A DNA stretch of 64,000 bases from Lachnospiraceae bacterium UBA7205 (GTDB taxonomy: Bacteria > Bacillota > Clostridia > Lachnospirales > Lachnospiraceae): the NCBI GenBank assembly GCA_002490665.1, contig DKUL01000036.1:1-64000 (forward strand), written 5' to 3'. Of this stretch, positions 8,830 to 17,744 are shown one piece after another (the stretch's first letter is position 1; each line of letters starts with the position of its first letter). Under the pieces are notes generated by a model. It worked only from the letters and a program-made list of their open reading frames with translations. It had not been told where the DNA came from and ran no database searches. Both the position numbers and the translations under genes were made by a program.

Positions 8830-10008
8830 ATGAAAGTGACAGATGAAAAAGAATATTACAGAATAACACCGCTAAACGACAATTTTAGAGTATGGAAAGA
8901 TGATATATATATATGTGCTTCAAACTATAATGGTTTATTTCAGGCAGATATGGTAAATGGCACGCTTGAGTCTGTCACTAAATTTGTGAAACAGGATAAT
9001 TTGGCTATGAACTTGTTTTTTATGGAAATATTGAAAAATATTTTAGTTTTTATACCGATATTTGCGAACGAAATAGCATTGTATGATTTGGATATTCATG
9101 AACTATATGAAATTCCACTAGATAATATATATATGAAAGGTATAACAAATACATCTAATCTTGCGATTTATGGAGATAAGATATGGATTTTTCCATTCAA
9201 AGGCAGATATATAGTGGAACTGGATTATAAAAAGAGACAGGTTGGAGCAATCATTGATATTGGTAATATTTATCATGATTTTTTCAACATGGATTATAGT
9301 GTTTTTGGGGTAAATGGAAGTTATGTGTGTGGTGAAGCCATCTTATTGGTCTGTTGGGAAAAACCGTTTATCATGGAATTTTACCCGAAAAACAAGACAG
9401 TGAAATTTGTCAAGGTACAAGGCTGTGATTCTGGTTTTTGCGCTTTAGGGGGTAAAGGGGAAAAACTTTATGCTTTGAATGATGATGGGTATTTGTATGT
9501 GTGGGATATTAAAAGCAGGAACATTATCAAAAGAAAGAATATTGGTAAAGAAACAGAAGGACAAAATCATAAATTTTACAGAAAAATTTATTGTTACGAT
9601 AAAAAGGTATATCTTTTTCCAGATGGCGAAATCACTGATATGAAAACAGTAGACCTTGAATTAGATAAGGTAGATACAGGGATTTTGCAATGCCTGCAAG
9701 ATAAAAATATGGATTTGTATTTTGGATATGCAAACGAGAATCAATTGTATTTATATAACAATGAAAATTATATTATGTGTGTTGACTTGAAAAAGCAATG
9801 CGTAGATTGGAAAGTGACTGTAATGTATGACGCTGCAGAGTTAAAAAAGATAATAGTTGATGATAGAAGCAAGGTGGGATGCGGATTGATCGGTGAAAGC
9901 AATGCCTTTTTCCTGCAGGATTTTTTCCAATCAATAACATTATATGAGGGAAAGGAATCAGATACTACAGCTGGCAGCGGGAACAGTATATATCATGCAA
10001 TGAAGTGA
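8830..10008 (+). CDS. Unknown protein, possible beta-propeller repeats
   Basis: I do not recognise this 392-residue protein. It has no signal peptide or membrane segment. Short blades recur through the length: a strand ending in a hydrophobic pair, then a Gly-Asp or Asn-Asp turn, for example IYGDKIWIFPFKG, ALGGKGEKLYALNDDGYLYVWD and YDKKVYLFPDG. This pattern resembles six- or seven-bladed propellers of the WD40/PQQ kind. It lies between a methyltransferase and an acyl carrier protein, all on the same strand with short gaps. A cytoplasmic scaffold or sugar-modifying role in the same pathway is a guess from position only. Confidence 0.55.
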   Translation: MKVTDEKEYYRITPLNDNFRVWKDDIYICASNYNGLFQADMVNGTLESVTKFVKQDNLAMNLFFMEILKNILVFIPIFANEIALYDLDIHELYEIPLDNIYMKGITNTSNLAIYGDKIWIFPFKGRYIVELDYKKRQVGAIIDIGNIYHDFFNMDYSVFGVNGSYVCGEAILLVCWEKPFIMEFYPKNKTVKFVKVQGCDSGFCALGGKGEKLYALNDDGYLYVWDIKSRNIIKRKNIGKETEGQNHKFYRKIYCYDKKVYLFPDGEITDMKTVDLELDKVDTGILQCLQDKNMDLYFGYANENQLYLYNNENYIMCVDLKKQCVDWKVTVMYDAAELKKIIVDDRSKVGCGLIGESNAFFLQDFFQSITLYEGKESDTTAGSGNSIYHAMK

Positions 10009-10035
10009 TATGCAGGGTAAGAGGAGGAGCTTGTC

Positions 10036-10260
10036 ATGGATGAAATAATGAAGATATTGCGGGAAATCGATCCATATGAAGATTTTGATGCGAATACTCC
10101 TTTGTTTGAAGAGGGAATATTGGATTCACTAAGTTTAATGCATCTGATAAACGAGATAGAGTCGTTGTATCATATTAATATACCAGTGGAACAGATTGTA
10201 GAATCAAATTTTACAACAATAACAAGTATATACGAACTTATCAATACTTTAAAGGAATAA
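10036..10260 (+). CDS. Acyl carrier protein
   Basis: A 74-residue acyl/peptidyl carrier protein. The phosphopantetheine site is Ser31 in the motif GILDSLSLMHLINEIE, preceded by the usual acidic FEEGI. Length and helix pattern fit a stand-alone carrier such as DltC. GAGGAG lies upstream of the ATG. It is 7 bases from a WcbI-like gene and one gene away from an AMP-forming adenylation enzyme. The natural reading is that the enzyme loads an acyl or amino acid on this carrier, which then hands it to a sugar. It is too far from any fatty acid genes to be the housekeeping ACP. Confidence 0.88.
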   Translation: MDEIMKILREIDPYEDFDANTPLFEEGILDSLSLMHLINEIESLYHINIPVEQIVESNFTTITSIYELINTLKE

Positions 10261-10267
10261 GGATATT

Positions 10268-11521
10268 ATGGATGAGACGTCGTTTTTTGATGTGGCAAAG
10301 CAAATAGGTGACAAAAATATTGTGATTTTTGGAACGGGAGAAGATGCTAAAGAGTTTTATTATAGAAACAAAGACAAAATCAATATTACATATTTTACAA
10401 GTAATTGGAATCAGGAGATAGATTTTTGCGGTTTGGAACGCATAGAACCAATTTGTTTGCAAGATATAAAGAATGTTTATATTGTTGTCTGTGCCAGTAA
10501 GATTGGTAGCAGCGTCATCGAAAACCAATTATCATTGCAGTTCTCTTATATAACACAGTTTTGCGATCATGAAATATTTGAGCAGATGCTTCAGGGGAAA
10601 AGGCGTTTGCTTTTAGTCACGGGGTTATGCCATCAGCAATTATTGTTTGAAGGGCTTCAATTTGTAAGGGATATTGTACAGGAATACATTTTAACTTTTT
10701 ATTGGTATGGTGATATTAAAAGCAATGTGATGCTTAAAAAAAAAGTATTTGAGCTGTCAAAACATGCTGATTTTGCAATCGTTTTAAAAACTAGGGCAAA
10801 TGAATGCTATCACTACATTTCTCCCATTCCTAAAAAAATCATATTTCCCAATCCTTGCTTACAGGCAATCTACCCTCAGATTATCTGGGGTCAGGGAGTG
10901 GGAAATACTTATTTAGAAAATCCTGTTTTAAAGCAGAAAATGCGTAAACGGATCGAAGATATCAGGGCTTTCCGGTATACGGACAGGAATGTTGTCCAAT
11001 TAGTCCAACAAGGGCTTTCAGATGAAGAGGTTGTAAAAGAAATCAACAGAAGAGACTTTTATACAAAGGATGTGCTGTCTTGTGAGTTTGATAAAATGAT
11101 ACGTTATAATAGAAATGCAGATTTGGGAACGGATATCATGTTTACAGACTATATTATAGAAAATTACACGGAACATAGGCTGTTTTTGGATGGTGAGCAT
11201 TTTAGCAATCAATTTGCATGGAAGGTTATCGTTGATACGGTAAAAAAAATTGATAGGAATATAAATATATCGGAAGAAGAAAAATTGGATTTAATTCACA
11301 TACTGACGCAAAAAGATGCGGTATGGGAATACGAATGTCCTGTTTATCCCAGTGTGCAGGAATATTTTGGATTGCAATGGGTAAACAAAAATACGAAATA
11401 TAAATATGTGAATTTATATAGTACGAGAGAGCTGGAATTTGAAGATTTTATGTTGCAGTATACAGGCTATATAAGATGCGCTCTTAATCTGAAAAATTGC
11501 TGGAAAGATAGCGGATGCTAA
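10268..11521 (+). CDS. WcbI-like polysaccharide biosynthesis protein with N-terminal Rossmann-like module
   Basis: A 417-residue two-part protein. Residues 15-95 form a small nucleotide-binding-like fold starting IVIFGTGEDAKEFYY, similar to modules in six other proteins of this island. From about residue 115 the sequence LLLVTGLCHQQLLFEGL resembles the Gly-x-Cys-x-Gln start of WcbI-type proteins, proposed to be acetyl- or acyl-transferases of capsule synthesis. A later GQGVGN and acidic-rich stretch fit that family loosely. Its position between a carrier protein and an adenylation enzyme suggests it transfers the activated acyl group to the glycan. The WcbI assignment rests on motif resemblance and is moderate. 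Confidence 0.55.
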   Translation: MDETSFFDVAKQIGDKNIVIFGTGEDAKEFYYRNKDKINITYFTSNWNQEIDFCGLERIEPICLQDIKNVYIVVCASKIGSSVIENQLSLQFSYITQFCDHEIFEQMLQGKRRLLLVTGLCHQQLLFEGLQFVRDIVQEYILTFYWYGDIKSNVMLKKKVFELSKHADFAIVLKTRANECYHYISPIPKKIIFPNPCLQAIYPQIIWGQGVGNTYLENPVLKQKMRKRIEDIRAFRYTDRNVVQLVQQGLSDEEVVKEINRRDFYTKDVLSCEFDKMIRYNRNADLGTDIMFTDYIIENYTEHRLFLDGEHFSNQFAWKVIVDTVKKIDRNINISEEEKLDLIHILTQKDAVWEYECPVYPSVQEYFGLQWVNKNTKYKYVNLYSTRELEFEDFMLQYTGYIRCALNLKNCWKDSGC

Positions 11522-11554
11522 TTGCATGGTATGATGTTAATGAGGATTGATTTG

Positions 11555-13075
11555 ATGAAAAAAAATATATTGGATTACTTGGAAGAACAAGTGAAAGCAA
11601 ATCCCAATAAAATTGTTTTTGAAGAAGATAGTAGAAAGATTACATACATACAATTTCAAAAAAAAGCAAAGTCGATTGGTACAGGTATTTTGAATCGCGG
11701 CATCACAAATGGAAGGATTGCTGTCTGTTTGGATAAAAGTATTGACTGTTTAACGGCAATGTTTGGTGCAATGTATAGCAATAGCCTGTACTGTGTTTTG
11801 GATACGAAATCCCCGATGGAAAGAATTTATAAAATTCTGGATACATTATCTCCTCAGATTGTGATTACAGATAATAAAAATATGGAAAAATTAATAGGTA
11901 GTTCAGGCATAAAAACGGAGTTTATCATGATAGATGAACTGAAAGATAAAAATGATATAAATGATAAGTTGCTGGAGTCTGTATTAGCAAAAAGTATTGA
12001 TACGGATCCGGCGTATATTCTTTTTACATCTGGTTCGACGGGAATTCCGAAAGGCACAGTTGTTTCACACAGATCCGTCATGAACTATGCGGAGTCAGTC
12101 GTAGAAACATTTGCCTTAAGCTCAGAGGTTGTATTCGGAAGTCAGACTCCATTTTATTTCAGCATGTCAGTTTTAGACATTTATGTAACAATACAGACAG
12201 GCGGAAGATTAGTCATTATTCCAAAGATGCTTTTTTCGTTTCCGGTTAAATTAATAGACTTTTTAAATAATCATCAGGTTAACACGATTTATTGGGTTCC
12301 GACGGCAATGAGTATTGTGGCCAACCGAAATACTTTTACGACAATTCTTCCCCAATATCTTACAAATATTTTATTTGCGGGAGAGGTTATGCCTGTAAAA
12401 CAATTAAATTATTGGATTGAGTACTTACCGAACTGTGTTTTTGCAAATTTATATGGACCGACAGAGATTACGGATACTGGAACATATTACATTTTGAATC
12501 GCAGATTTAAGAACGATGAGGCGCTGCCCATTGGTCGTCCATTTAAAAACAGCGATGTTATTTTGTTAAATGACAAGGACGAACTTGTCAAAAATAACGA
12601 AGAAGGTGAAATATGTTTCAGGGGATCCTTTTTGGGTTATGGATACTATAATAATTGGGAAAAGACTTCTCAGGTTTTTTGTCAAAATCCATTGAATAAA
12701 AATTATCCGGAATATATTTACCGGACAGGAGACATTGGTAAATATAATGAATATGGAGAAATTTTATATATATCGAGGAAAGATTTTCAAATAAAGAGAA
12801 TGGGTTATCGGATTGAACTTGGTGAAATTGAAAATATTGTAGGGGCAATTCCGGAGATACAGAATTGTGTTTGCATTTATGATCAAGAAGCTATGAAAAT
12901 TATTTTATATTATATTGGGAATATCCAGGAGGTTGAAATAGAAACTTTGATTCAGGAAAAAATTGTAAAATACATGCGGCCGGACTATATATTCAAAGTA
13001 AAAAGTATTCCAATGAATGCGAACGGCAAGTGTGATAGGAAATTATTAATGCAGCGATATAAGGAAAGAGAGTAA
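11555..13075 (+). CDS. AMP-forming amino acid/acyl adenylation enzyme (DltA/NRPS A-domain type)
   Basis: An adenylate-forming enzyme of 506 residues that would activate a carboxylic acid with ATP and load it on a carrier protein. Core motifs are all present: FTSGSTGIPKGTVVSH (about 156-171), NLYGPTEITDTGTYY, YRTGDIGKYNEYGEILYISRKDFQIKRMGYRIELGEIE, and C-terminal NANGKCDRK with the catalytic lysine. The A8 segment is close to DltA, the D-alanine activating enzyme. GAGG lies 9 bases before the ATG at 11555; a TTG at 11522 is in frame but has no good ribosome site. The acyl carrier at 10036 is the obvious partner. The substrate could be an amino acid or a hydroxy acid; I cannot decode it. Confidence 0.85.
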   Translation: MKKNILDYLEEQVKANPNKIVFEEDSRKITYIQFQKKAKSIGTGILNRGITNGRIAVCLDKSIDCLTAMFGAMYSNSLYCVLDTKSPMERIYKILDTLSPQIVITDNKNMEKLIGSSGIKTEFIMIDELKDKNDINDKLLESVLAKSIDTDPAYILFTSGSTGIPKGTVVSHRSVMNYAESVVETFALSSEVVFGSQTPFYFSMSVLDIYVTIQTGGRLVIIPKMLFSFPVKLIDFLNNHQVNTIYWVPTAMSIVANRNTFTTILPQYLTNILFAGEVMPVKQLNYWIEYLPNCVFANLYGPTEITDTGTYYILNRRFKNDEALPIGRPFKNSDVILLNDKDELVKNNEEGEICFRGSFLGYGYYNNWEKTSQVFCQNPLNKNYPEYIYRTGDIGKYNEYGEILYISRKDFQIKRMGYRIELGEIENIVGAIPEIQNCVCIYDQEAMKIILYYIGNIQEVEIETLIQEKIVKYMRPDYIFKVKSIPMNANGKCDRKLLMQRYKERE

Positions 13076-13170
13076 ATTATGCATGGGCAAAAGACAAAAG
13101 ATATTTAGTATTGAATGCAAATGGAAAAATTGACAGAGTTTTTTATCAAAATAGATTGAAAGAGAAGTAG
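13075..13170 (+). pseudogene. Remnant of a second adenylation-domain C-terminus
   Basis: The 98 bases between the adenylation gene and the next gene contain, in one frame, a 31-codon stretch ending at TAG 13168-13170. It reads LNANGKIDRVFYQNR near its end. This is the A10 core of adenylation enzymes and is a diverged copy of the end of the gene just upstream (NANGKCDRKLLMQR). There is no start codon with a ribosome site. It is most simply the tail left after deletion within, or recombination between, two tandem adenylation genes. Confidence 0.6.
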
Positions 13171-13173
13171 AGG

Positions 13174-13992
13174 ATGAATACGTTTTATAGAATATATGAA
13201 AAATTATCATGGATTCCATGGTTGGCAGAAGTTGTAGATAGCACTATTAACGGAGAAATAAAGGATAGATTACCTTTGCAAAAAGATAATGGTAAGCCAT
13301 TGAGTGTTATTTTAAATGGTCCGTCCTTAAACAGAACATTGCATTATTTAGATAGAAGCAATACAGACATAATGATGGTAAATCATGCAGTTAAAACGAA
13401 GCTATATGAAGAATTAAGGCCAGAATATGTGTGTTTTGCGGATCCTTTGTTATTTAAGCCCTGCATAAGAAATTATAATCTGCAAAAAAGAATAAAGGAT
13501 GTAAATGAAAATACAATCCTTTTTTATCCCGGTAATGTAAAAGATGCCGTTTTGTTAAAGGGAAAGAATGCCAAAAAGGTATTTTCATTAAAAAAATTAT
13601 TGGATATAGAAGTATATTCTGTAAAACTTCTTGAGAAAAATTTGCTTGCTCCATATTTTATCAATGTTGGAATAATGGCACTGTATGTTGGCATTCAGTT
13701 GGGATATAAAAAAATATATTTGTATGGGGCAGATTTGTCAATGTTCAAGCAATTAACACTAAATGAGAATCTGGAAATTGAAAGTGATGACATACATTAT
13801 TATGGAAAACAGAGAGTTAATTATAGTAAAGGGGATAGAAACGGCTATGATATGACCTATGAGATGAAAACATGGTATGAAACATTTTCACAGTTTCGTA
13901 TTATTGCAAAATATGCAGAAGCGGAATCTGTTAAGATTGTGAATATGTCGGATGAAACAATGCTGGATTGTTTTGAACGGTTTAAGGAGTAA
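13174..13992 (+). CDS. Sialyltransferase-like protein (GT42 or DUF115/Maf related)
   Basis: A 272-residue protein with an N-terminal ILNGPSLN motif (Asn48-Leu52) and a later block INVGIMALYVGIQLGYKKIYLYGADLS, followed by DDIHYYGKQR. The same order (GNGPSL, then a Gly-Tyr-Lys-Glu-Ile-Tyr-Leu strand with an Asp, then His-Tyr-x-Gly) occurs in the Campylobacter CstI/CstII sialyltransferases of family GT42. DUF115 proteins, which include the Maf flagellin glycosyltransferases, also carry Gly-Pro-Ser-Leu. With CMP-nonulosonate synthetases upstream, a transferase that uses the CMP-sugar is a good fit. The exact family needs a profile search. Confidence 0.6.
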   Translation: MNTFYRIYEKLSWIPWLAEVVDSTINGEIKDRLPLQKDNGKPLSVILNGPSLNRTLHYLDRSNTDIMMVNHAVKTKLYEELRPEYVCFADPLLFKPCIRNYNLQKRIKDVNENTILFYPGNVKDAVLLKGKNAKKVFSLKKLLDIEVYSVKLLEKNLLAPYFINVGIMALYVGIQLGYKKIYLYGADLSMFKQLTLNENLEIESDDIHYYGKQRVNYSKGDRNGYDMTYEMKTWYETFSQFRIIAKYAEAESVKIVNMSDETMLDCFERFKE

Positions 13993-13997
13993 GAAGA

Positions 13998-15869
13998 ATG
14001 CGGAGTTTGTTTATATGCAATGCTGTGGAAGAACTTCAACACCTGAAAGACAAATGTGAGGGAGAATATCTTATTGGAACGGTGGACATGGATTTTTACA
14101 TACTGTGTTCAAATGCTAAAGAATGCGTGGTGTTTTTGGAATCGGAAGACACGATGCTGAATTATAATAGCGACACATGGGACATCATTGATAAGCTTAA
14201 TGACATTATTAAAACATGCAAATTAGAACAGGAATATTTATATAAAATTTCATACCATATAGAAGGAGGATTGCCCCTTCATATTGCGGAAACACTCAGT
14301 AACATAAAACTTTTGAAAGATATTATAGAAACGAACTGTATAAAAAAAATCAATATGATTGACAGTGTAAAAAATTGGAAAATTAATGAGGCGGCTTTTT
14401 TGACTGCATATTATAATGGAATGGAATATGTCATATTAGATGTGCATGGATGTAAAACAAAGGACTGCCTATATACACTTGAAAGGACAAGATATAATAT
14501 TTGTGACAAAGAGTGCGGATTTAGTACAGAGAGGCAGGCAGACAAAATCAATAGACTACTATTAGAGAAGAACGATTGTAAAAAAGATACTTTAAATGAA
14601 GAATATGATATCGGGTTTCCATATGCAGCAATAGATAACGGAAAACATTATGGATGGCTTATGGGGGATCTTGCCTTTTTTAAGGATGATTTTAAGATAG
14701 GGATTATAGCATTTTATGATTCAGGCGATGTGTCAAAATTTAGGAGTCAGGGCTTTCATGTTGATTGTATAGAGGAATATTTTGATAAAACCGATTTTAT
14801 GGAAAAGTACCGAATATATTTACGTGATTGTGTAACAATTGTAACTGCTTTAGATAATAACTTTCATGTTGAGTATGCAGGGATTGATATGACGGAATTT
14901 CTGCGCCGAAAGGTTATAAACTGTCTGGAGAGAGAAGTTTTTGACCATCTCTATATGGATTCCTGTATGGAAAAATATTTTACATATAAAAAATATAGAC
15001 TGATTGAAGCCTGGGGAACCTCTAGTTTTTGGCAGACACAGCTTGTATATGCCAACACAAAAAATACAGGAACAAAACTTTGGAGGATAGAGACAAATGA
15101 AATACTATATGGAAAATTTTACGAACCAGACGCTGATATAATATCAATCCGCTTTTTTGCCAATCACAAGATTAGGGATAAAGTGGAGTTAAAAGATTTT
15201 AGCGGAAATTGCTATTATTGTTACGATTATGTATATGGCGAGCAATTCTACAAGAATTGTGATTTGACAAAAAAGCCAATTAGTAGTCCCATTAAAATCT
15301 TATTTGCACCTACATACCCTTTTCCGGGAGTCAGCACATTGAAAAATTATATTCATACATGTTCAACTATTTTAGGGGAATTACCAAATGCTGGCTATAA
15401 GATTATCTTTAAAAACCATCCGAATATTGATGGAAGTTTAGAAAACGAAATTTATGATAAATATTGTGACAATGAAAATATTGAGATTGTTAATAAATAT
15501 GAAAATATATTGGAAGCTTTCTGTAAATGTGAGTTTGTAATAACAGACGCATCAACTGTTTTATTTGATAGTGCAGTTGTGCAGAAACCAGTATTTTGTA
15601 TTGTTGGATGTCAGGACTACCAGCTGATTAAACAGCACGAAGAAGGTTTTTGTTTATACAGGGATGTAATAAAAATGTGCGAGAGCTTGGTTGATTTGCA
15701 TGGTAAACATGAACAATTAGAAAAAAAATTAAATAAGATGATTGAAAGGCAGAATGCATACATTAAGAAAATCGTAGGCGTCCGGCCAACTGGGCATCCA
15801 ATGAAATATATTCATGATACTTTAAAGAGTGAAATGAGAGGGAATATGGAATGGGTAAAAAAATCATAA
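13998..15869 (+). CDS. Large protein with TagF-like (CDP-polyol phosphotransferase) C-terminal domain
   Basis: A 623-residue protein with GGAG just before its ATG, five bases after the previous gene. The last 200 residues resemble the CDP-glycerol/CDP-ribitol phosphotransferase or GT-B fold: IKILFAPTYPFPGV, IIFKNHPNIDG, then EFVITDASTVLFDSAVVQKPVFCI, which matches the Asp-Ser/Thr nucleotide loop of TagF proteins. The N-terminal 400 residues are not recognised and are rich in Cys and Asp. It may add polyol phosphate or a sugar to the growing glycan, in line with the putative CDP-ribitol genes at 22.7-25.2 kb. Substrate unproven. Confidence 0.55.
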   Translation: MRSLFICNAVEELQHLKDKCEGEYLIGTVDMDFYILCSNAKECVVFLESEDTMLNYNSDTWDIIDKLNDIIKTCKLEQEYLYKISYHIEGGLPLHIAETLSNIKLLKDIIETNCIKKINMIDSVKNWKINEAAFLTAYYNGMEYVILDVHGCKTKDCLYTLERTRYNICDKECGFSTERQADKINRLLLEKNDCKKDTLNEEYDIGFPYAAIDNGKHYGWLMGDLAFFKDDFKIGIIAFYDSGDVSKFRSQGFHVDCIEEYFDKTDFMEKYRIYLRDCVTIVTALDNNFHVEYAGIDMTEFLRRKVINCLEREVFDHLYMDSCMEKYFTYKKYRLIEAWGTSSFWQTQLVYANTKNTGTKLWRIETNEILYGKFYEPDADIISIRFFANHKIRDKVELKDFSGNCYYCYDYVYGEQFYKNCDLTKKPISSPIKILFAPTYPFPGVSTLKNYIHTCSTILGELPNAGYKIIFKNHPNIDGSLENEIYDKYCDNENIEIVNKYENILEAFCKCEFVITDASTVLFDSAVVQKPVFCIVGCQDYQLIKQHEEGFCLYRDVIKMCESLVDLHGKHEQLEKKLNKMIERQNAYIKKIVGVRPTGHPMKYIHDTLKSEMRGNMEWVKKS

Positions 15870-16330
15870 AGCCAGGAAAAGCAATAAGTATCGTTTGCAT
15901 TTTTTGGGGGATTAAAAAAATGCGGGACTATGTAGTGAAATATAAGAGTGAGGCGGAAAAGTATTTTTCGTTATTCTTAATGTTGAACCAATGGTTTGAG
16001 TTGAAACAAATGGGAAAACAAACAGAAAAGTTTTTTACGGATAGAAGTATAAAAAAGATTGCGATATACGGAATGGCACAAATGGGAGAAACATTATATA
16101 GAGAGTTGGAAGATACAGGGATTGAAGTATCATATGGTATTGATAAAAATGCCGGTTCATTATATGTACATTATTGTAAGGTGCTAAGGCCAACTGATGA
16201 ACTGCCGGATGTAGATGCGGTAATTGTCACGCCGCTTGCCTGCTTTAAAGAAATTAAGAAAGACCTTAAAAGAAAACTGTCTTGTCCTATTTTTTCCATT
16301 GAAGATGTCATTTATGGGATGACAGAATAA
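15851..16330 (+). CDS. Membrane-anchored Rossmann-module protein, copy 1
   Basis: A 159-residue protein with a short hydrophobic N-terminus and a C-terminal module starting IAIYGMAQMGETLYREL at about residue 73, ending with a conserved PIFSIEDVIYG. It is a paralogue of the next gene: both share FLM(L/M)NQW near residue 45 and SLEDVIY or SIEDVIY at the end. The gene overlaps the end of the upstream gene by 19 bases. There is no catalytic domain. The same module is attached to glycosyltransferases and a methyltransferase in this island, so this may be a stand-alone sensor or partner subunit. Function unknown. Confidence 0.65.
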   Translation: MGKKIIKPGKAISIVCIFWGIKKMRDYVVKYKSEAEKYFSLFLMLNQWFELKQMGKQTEKFFTDRSIKKIAIYGMAQMGETLYRELEDTGIEVSYGIDKNAGSLYVHYCKVLRPTDELPDVDAVIVTPLACFKEIKKDLKRKLSCPIFSIEDVIYGMTE

Positions 16331-16369
16331 GGTGCAGTCTTGGAAGAAAAATGAATGGAGGGATTTTTA

Positions 16370-16846
16370 GTGAATAAACCAGTAATCTCAATTGTATCGG
16401 CAGCAATTGGCGCGGTGGCTGGTGCCGGTGCAGTGGGAAAAATGATGTTTGAAGAAAAGGAAAAAGCATATGCTATGTCGGACAAGCATCTAGCCCTCTT
16501 TCTGATGATGAACCAGTGGGTGAAAGTAAAGCAGGATGGAAAAAATGTGTCGGAATATTTTGAAAAGAACAGCTATCGGAAGATTGCCGTTTATGGCATG
16601 GGTTATGCAGGAAAAACCCTGATTGATGAGCTCAAGGGAACGGGGATTACCGTGGCTTACGGAATTGACAAGAAGGCGGACGTTATCTATGCAGATATAA
16701 ATGTCTTGTCTGTGGAGGATTCGCTGGCAGACGTAGATGCTGTGGTGGTGACTGCCATTACATTTTTTAATGAAATTAAGGAAACTCTGACGGTAAAGAT
16801 GGACTGTCCGATTATTTCCTTGGAAGATGTTATTTATGAAGTATAA
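16370..16846 (+). CDS. Membrane-anchored Rossmann-module protein, copy 2
   Basis: Tandem paralogue of the preceding gene. The GTG at 16370 is preferred, because GGAGGG at 16357-16362 lies 7 bases upstream and the resulting N-terminus is hydrophobic and Ala/Gly-rich (VSAAIGAVAGAGAVG), like a membrane anchor. The C-terminal module begins IAVYGMGYAGKTLIDEL and ends PIISLEDVIYEV. Gene 2 is more GC-rich than gene 1, so the copies are not a recent duplication; one may have been acquired with its flanking block. Function unknown. Confidence 0.65.
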   Translation: MNKPVISIVSAAIGAVAGAGAVGKMMFEEKEKAYAMSDKHLALFLMMNQWVKVKQDGKNVSEYFEKNSYRKIAVYGMGYAGKTLIDELKGTGITVAYGIDKKADVIYADINVLSVEDSLADVDAVVVTAITFFNEIKETLTVKMDCPIISLEDVIYEV

Positions 16847-16869
16847 TTGTAGAAATGGTGGCAAAAAGC

Positions 16870-17703
16870 ATGGATGTGGTAAGGATATCAGACGGGCTGG
16901 GAAATCAGATGTTCCAGTACGCATTTGCCAGAAAATGGAATATTATGACCAGGCACAGAGTGTATTTGGACACACGTTTTATTAATAATGAAGATCTGTT
17001 TGCAAAAGGGAGAAATCCTCAACTGAAAGGGAAGATTGCCCACAGGGAGTATGGTTTGTCTTATTTTAAGACAGTGCTTCCGGAAGCAAATGGGGATGTA
17101 CTCTCGCGCTGTGAAAAGCTATATCAATGGTTTGGACAGTATAAGGTTGAGAACGAGAATCTTCATGATGCCGTATTCCGGGGTGGGATGAACCTTCCGG
17201 CTTATTATCAGGGATATTTCTTTGATCTGAGATATTATGATGATATCAGACCACTCTTGCAGCATGAGTTTTCTTTGAGAAAAAAAATAAAGTTGCCGTG
17301 CGATTTAAGGGAAATTCCTGCCAGGGAGAACACGGTATCTGTACATATTCGTAGAGGAGACTTTTTGAAACTGAATCGGGATATCAGTAATTCGGGATAT
17401 TATGAGAGGGCTTTCGCATATATGGGAGAAAAGATTGCCTCGCCGTTTTATCTGATTTTTTCAGATGATATAGAATGGGTGAAAGATAATATAGAGATCC
17501 GGGGGGAAAAGCACTTTGTTAGTGATAGGGGATTTGCGGACTACGAAGAACTAACGATCATGAAACACTGTAAAAATAATATCATTGCAAACAGCACATT
17601 CAGTTACTGGGCGGCGTATTTGAATGCAAATAAAAATAAGATAGTGGTCTGCCCGAAAGGTTGGCGGACGGAGACGATTCCGTCCGAATGGGCAGGTGTG
17701 TGA
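16870..17703 (+). CDS. GT11 family fucosyltransferase (alpha-1,2-type)
   Basis: A glycosyltransferase of family 11, whose characterised members transfer fucose from GDP-fucose. Seen: the N-terminal DGLGNQMFQYAFARK, VSVHIRRGDF with the donor-binding Arg cluster, and near the C-terminus NSTFSYWAAYLN. All are diagnostic of GT11. GGTGG at 16857-16861 lies 8 bases before the ATG at 16870, which is chosen over the ATG at 16855. The length of 277 residues is typical. No GDP-fucose synthesis genes are in the window. A related rhamnosyl or other deoxyhexosyl activity is possible. Confidence 0.88.
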   Translation: MDVVRISDGLGNQMFQYAFARKWNIMTRHRVYLDTRFINNEDLFAKGRNPQLKGKIAHREYGLSYFKTVLPEANGDVLSRCEKLYQWFGQYKVENENLHDAVFRGGMNLPAYYQGYFFDLRYYDDIRPLLQHEFSLRKKIKLPCDLREIPARENTVSVHIRRGDFLKLNRDISNSGYYERAFAYMGEKIASPFYLIFSDDIEWVKDNIEIRGEKHFVSDRGFADYEELTIMKHCKNNIIANSTFSYWAAYLNANKNKIVVCPKGWRTETIPSEWAGV

Positions 17704-17744
17704 TGTGAGGCTGGTCTGGGACTTATAGGGCGAGGAAAAGAAAA

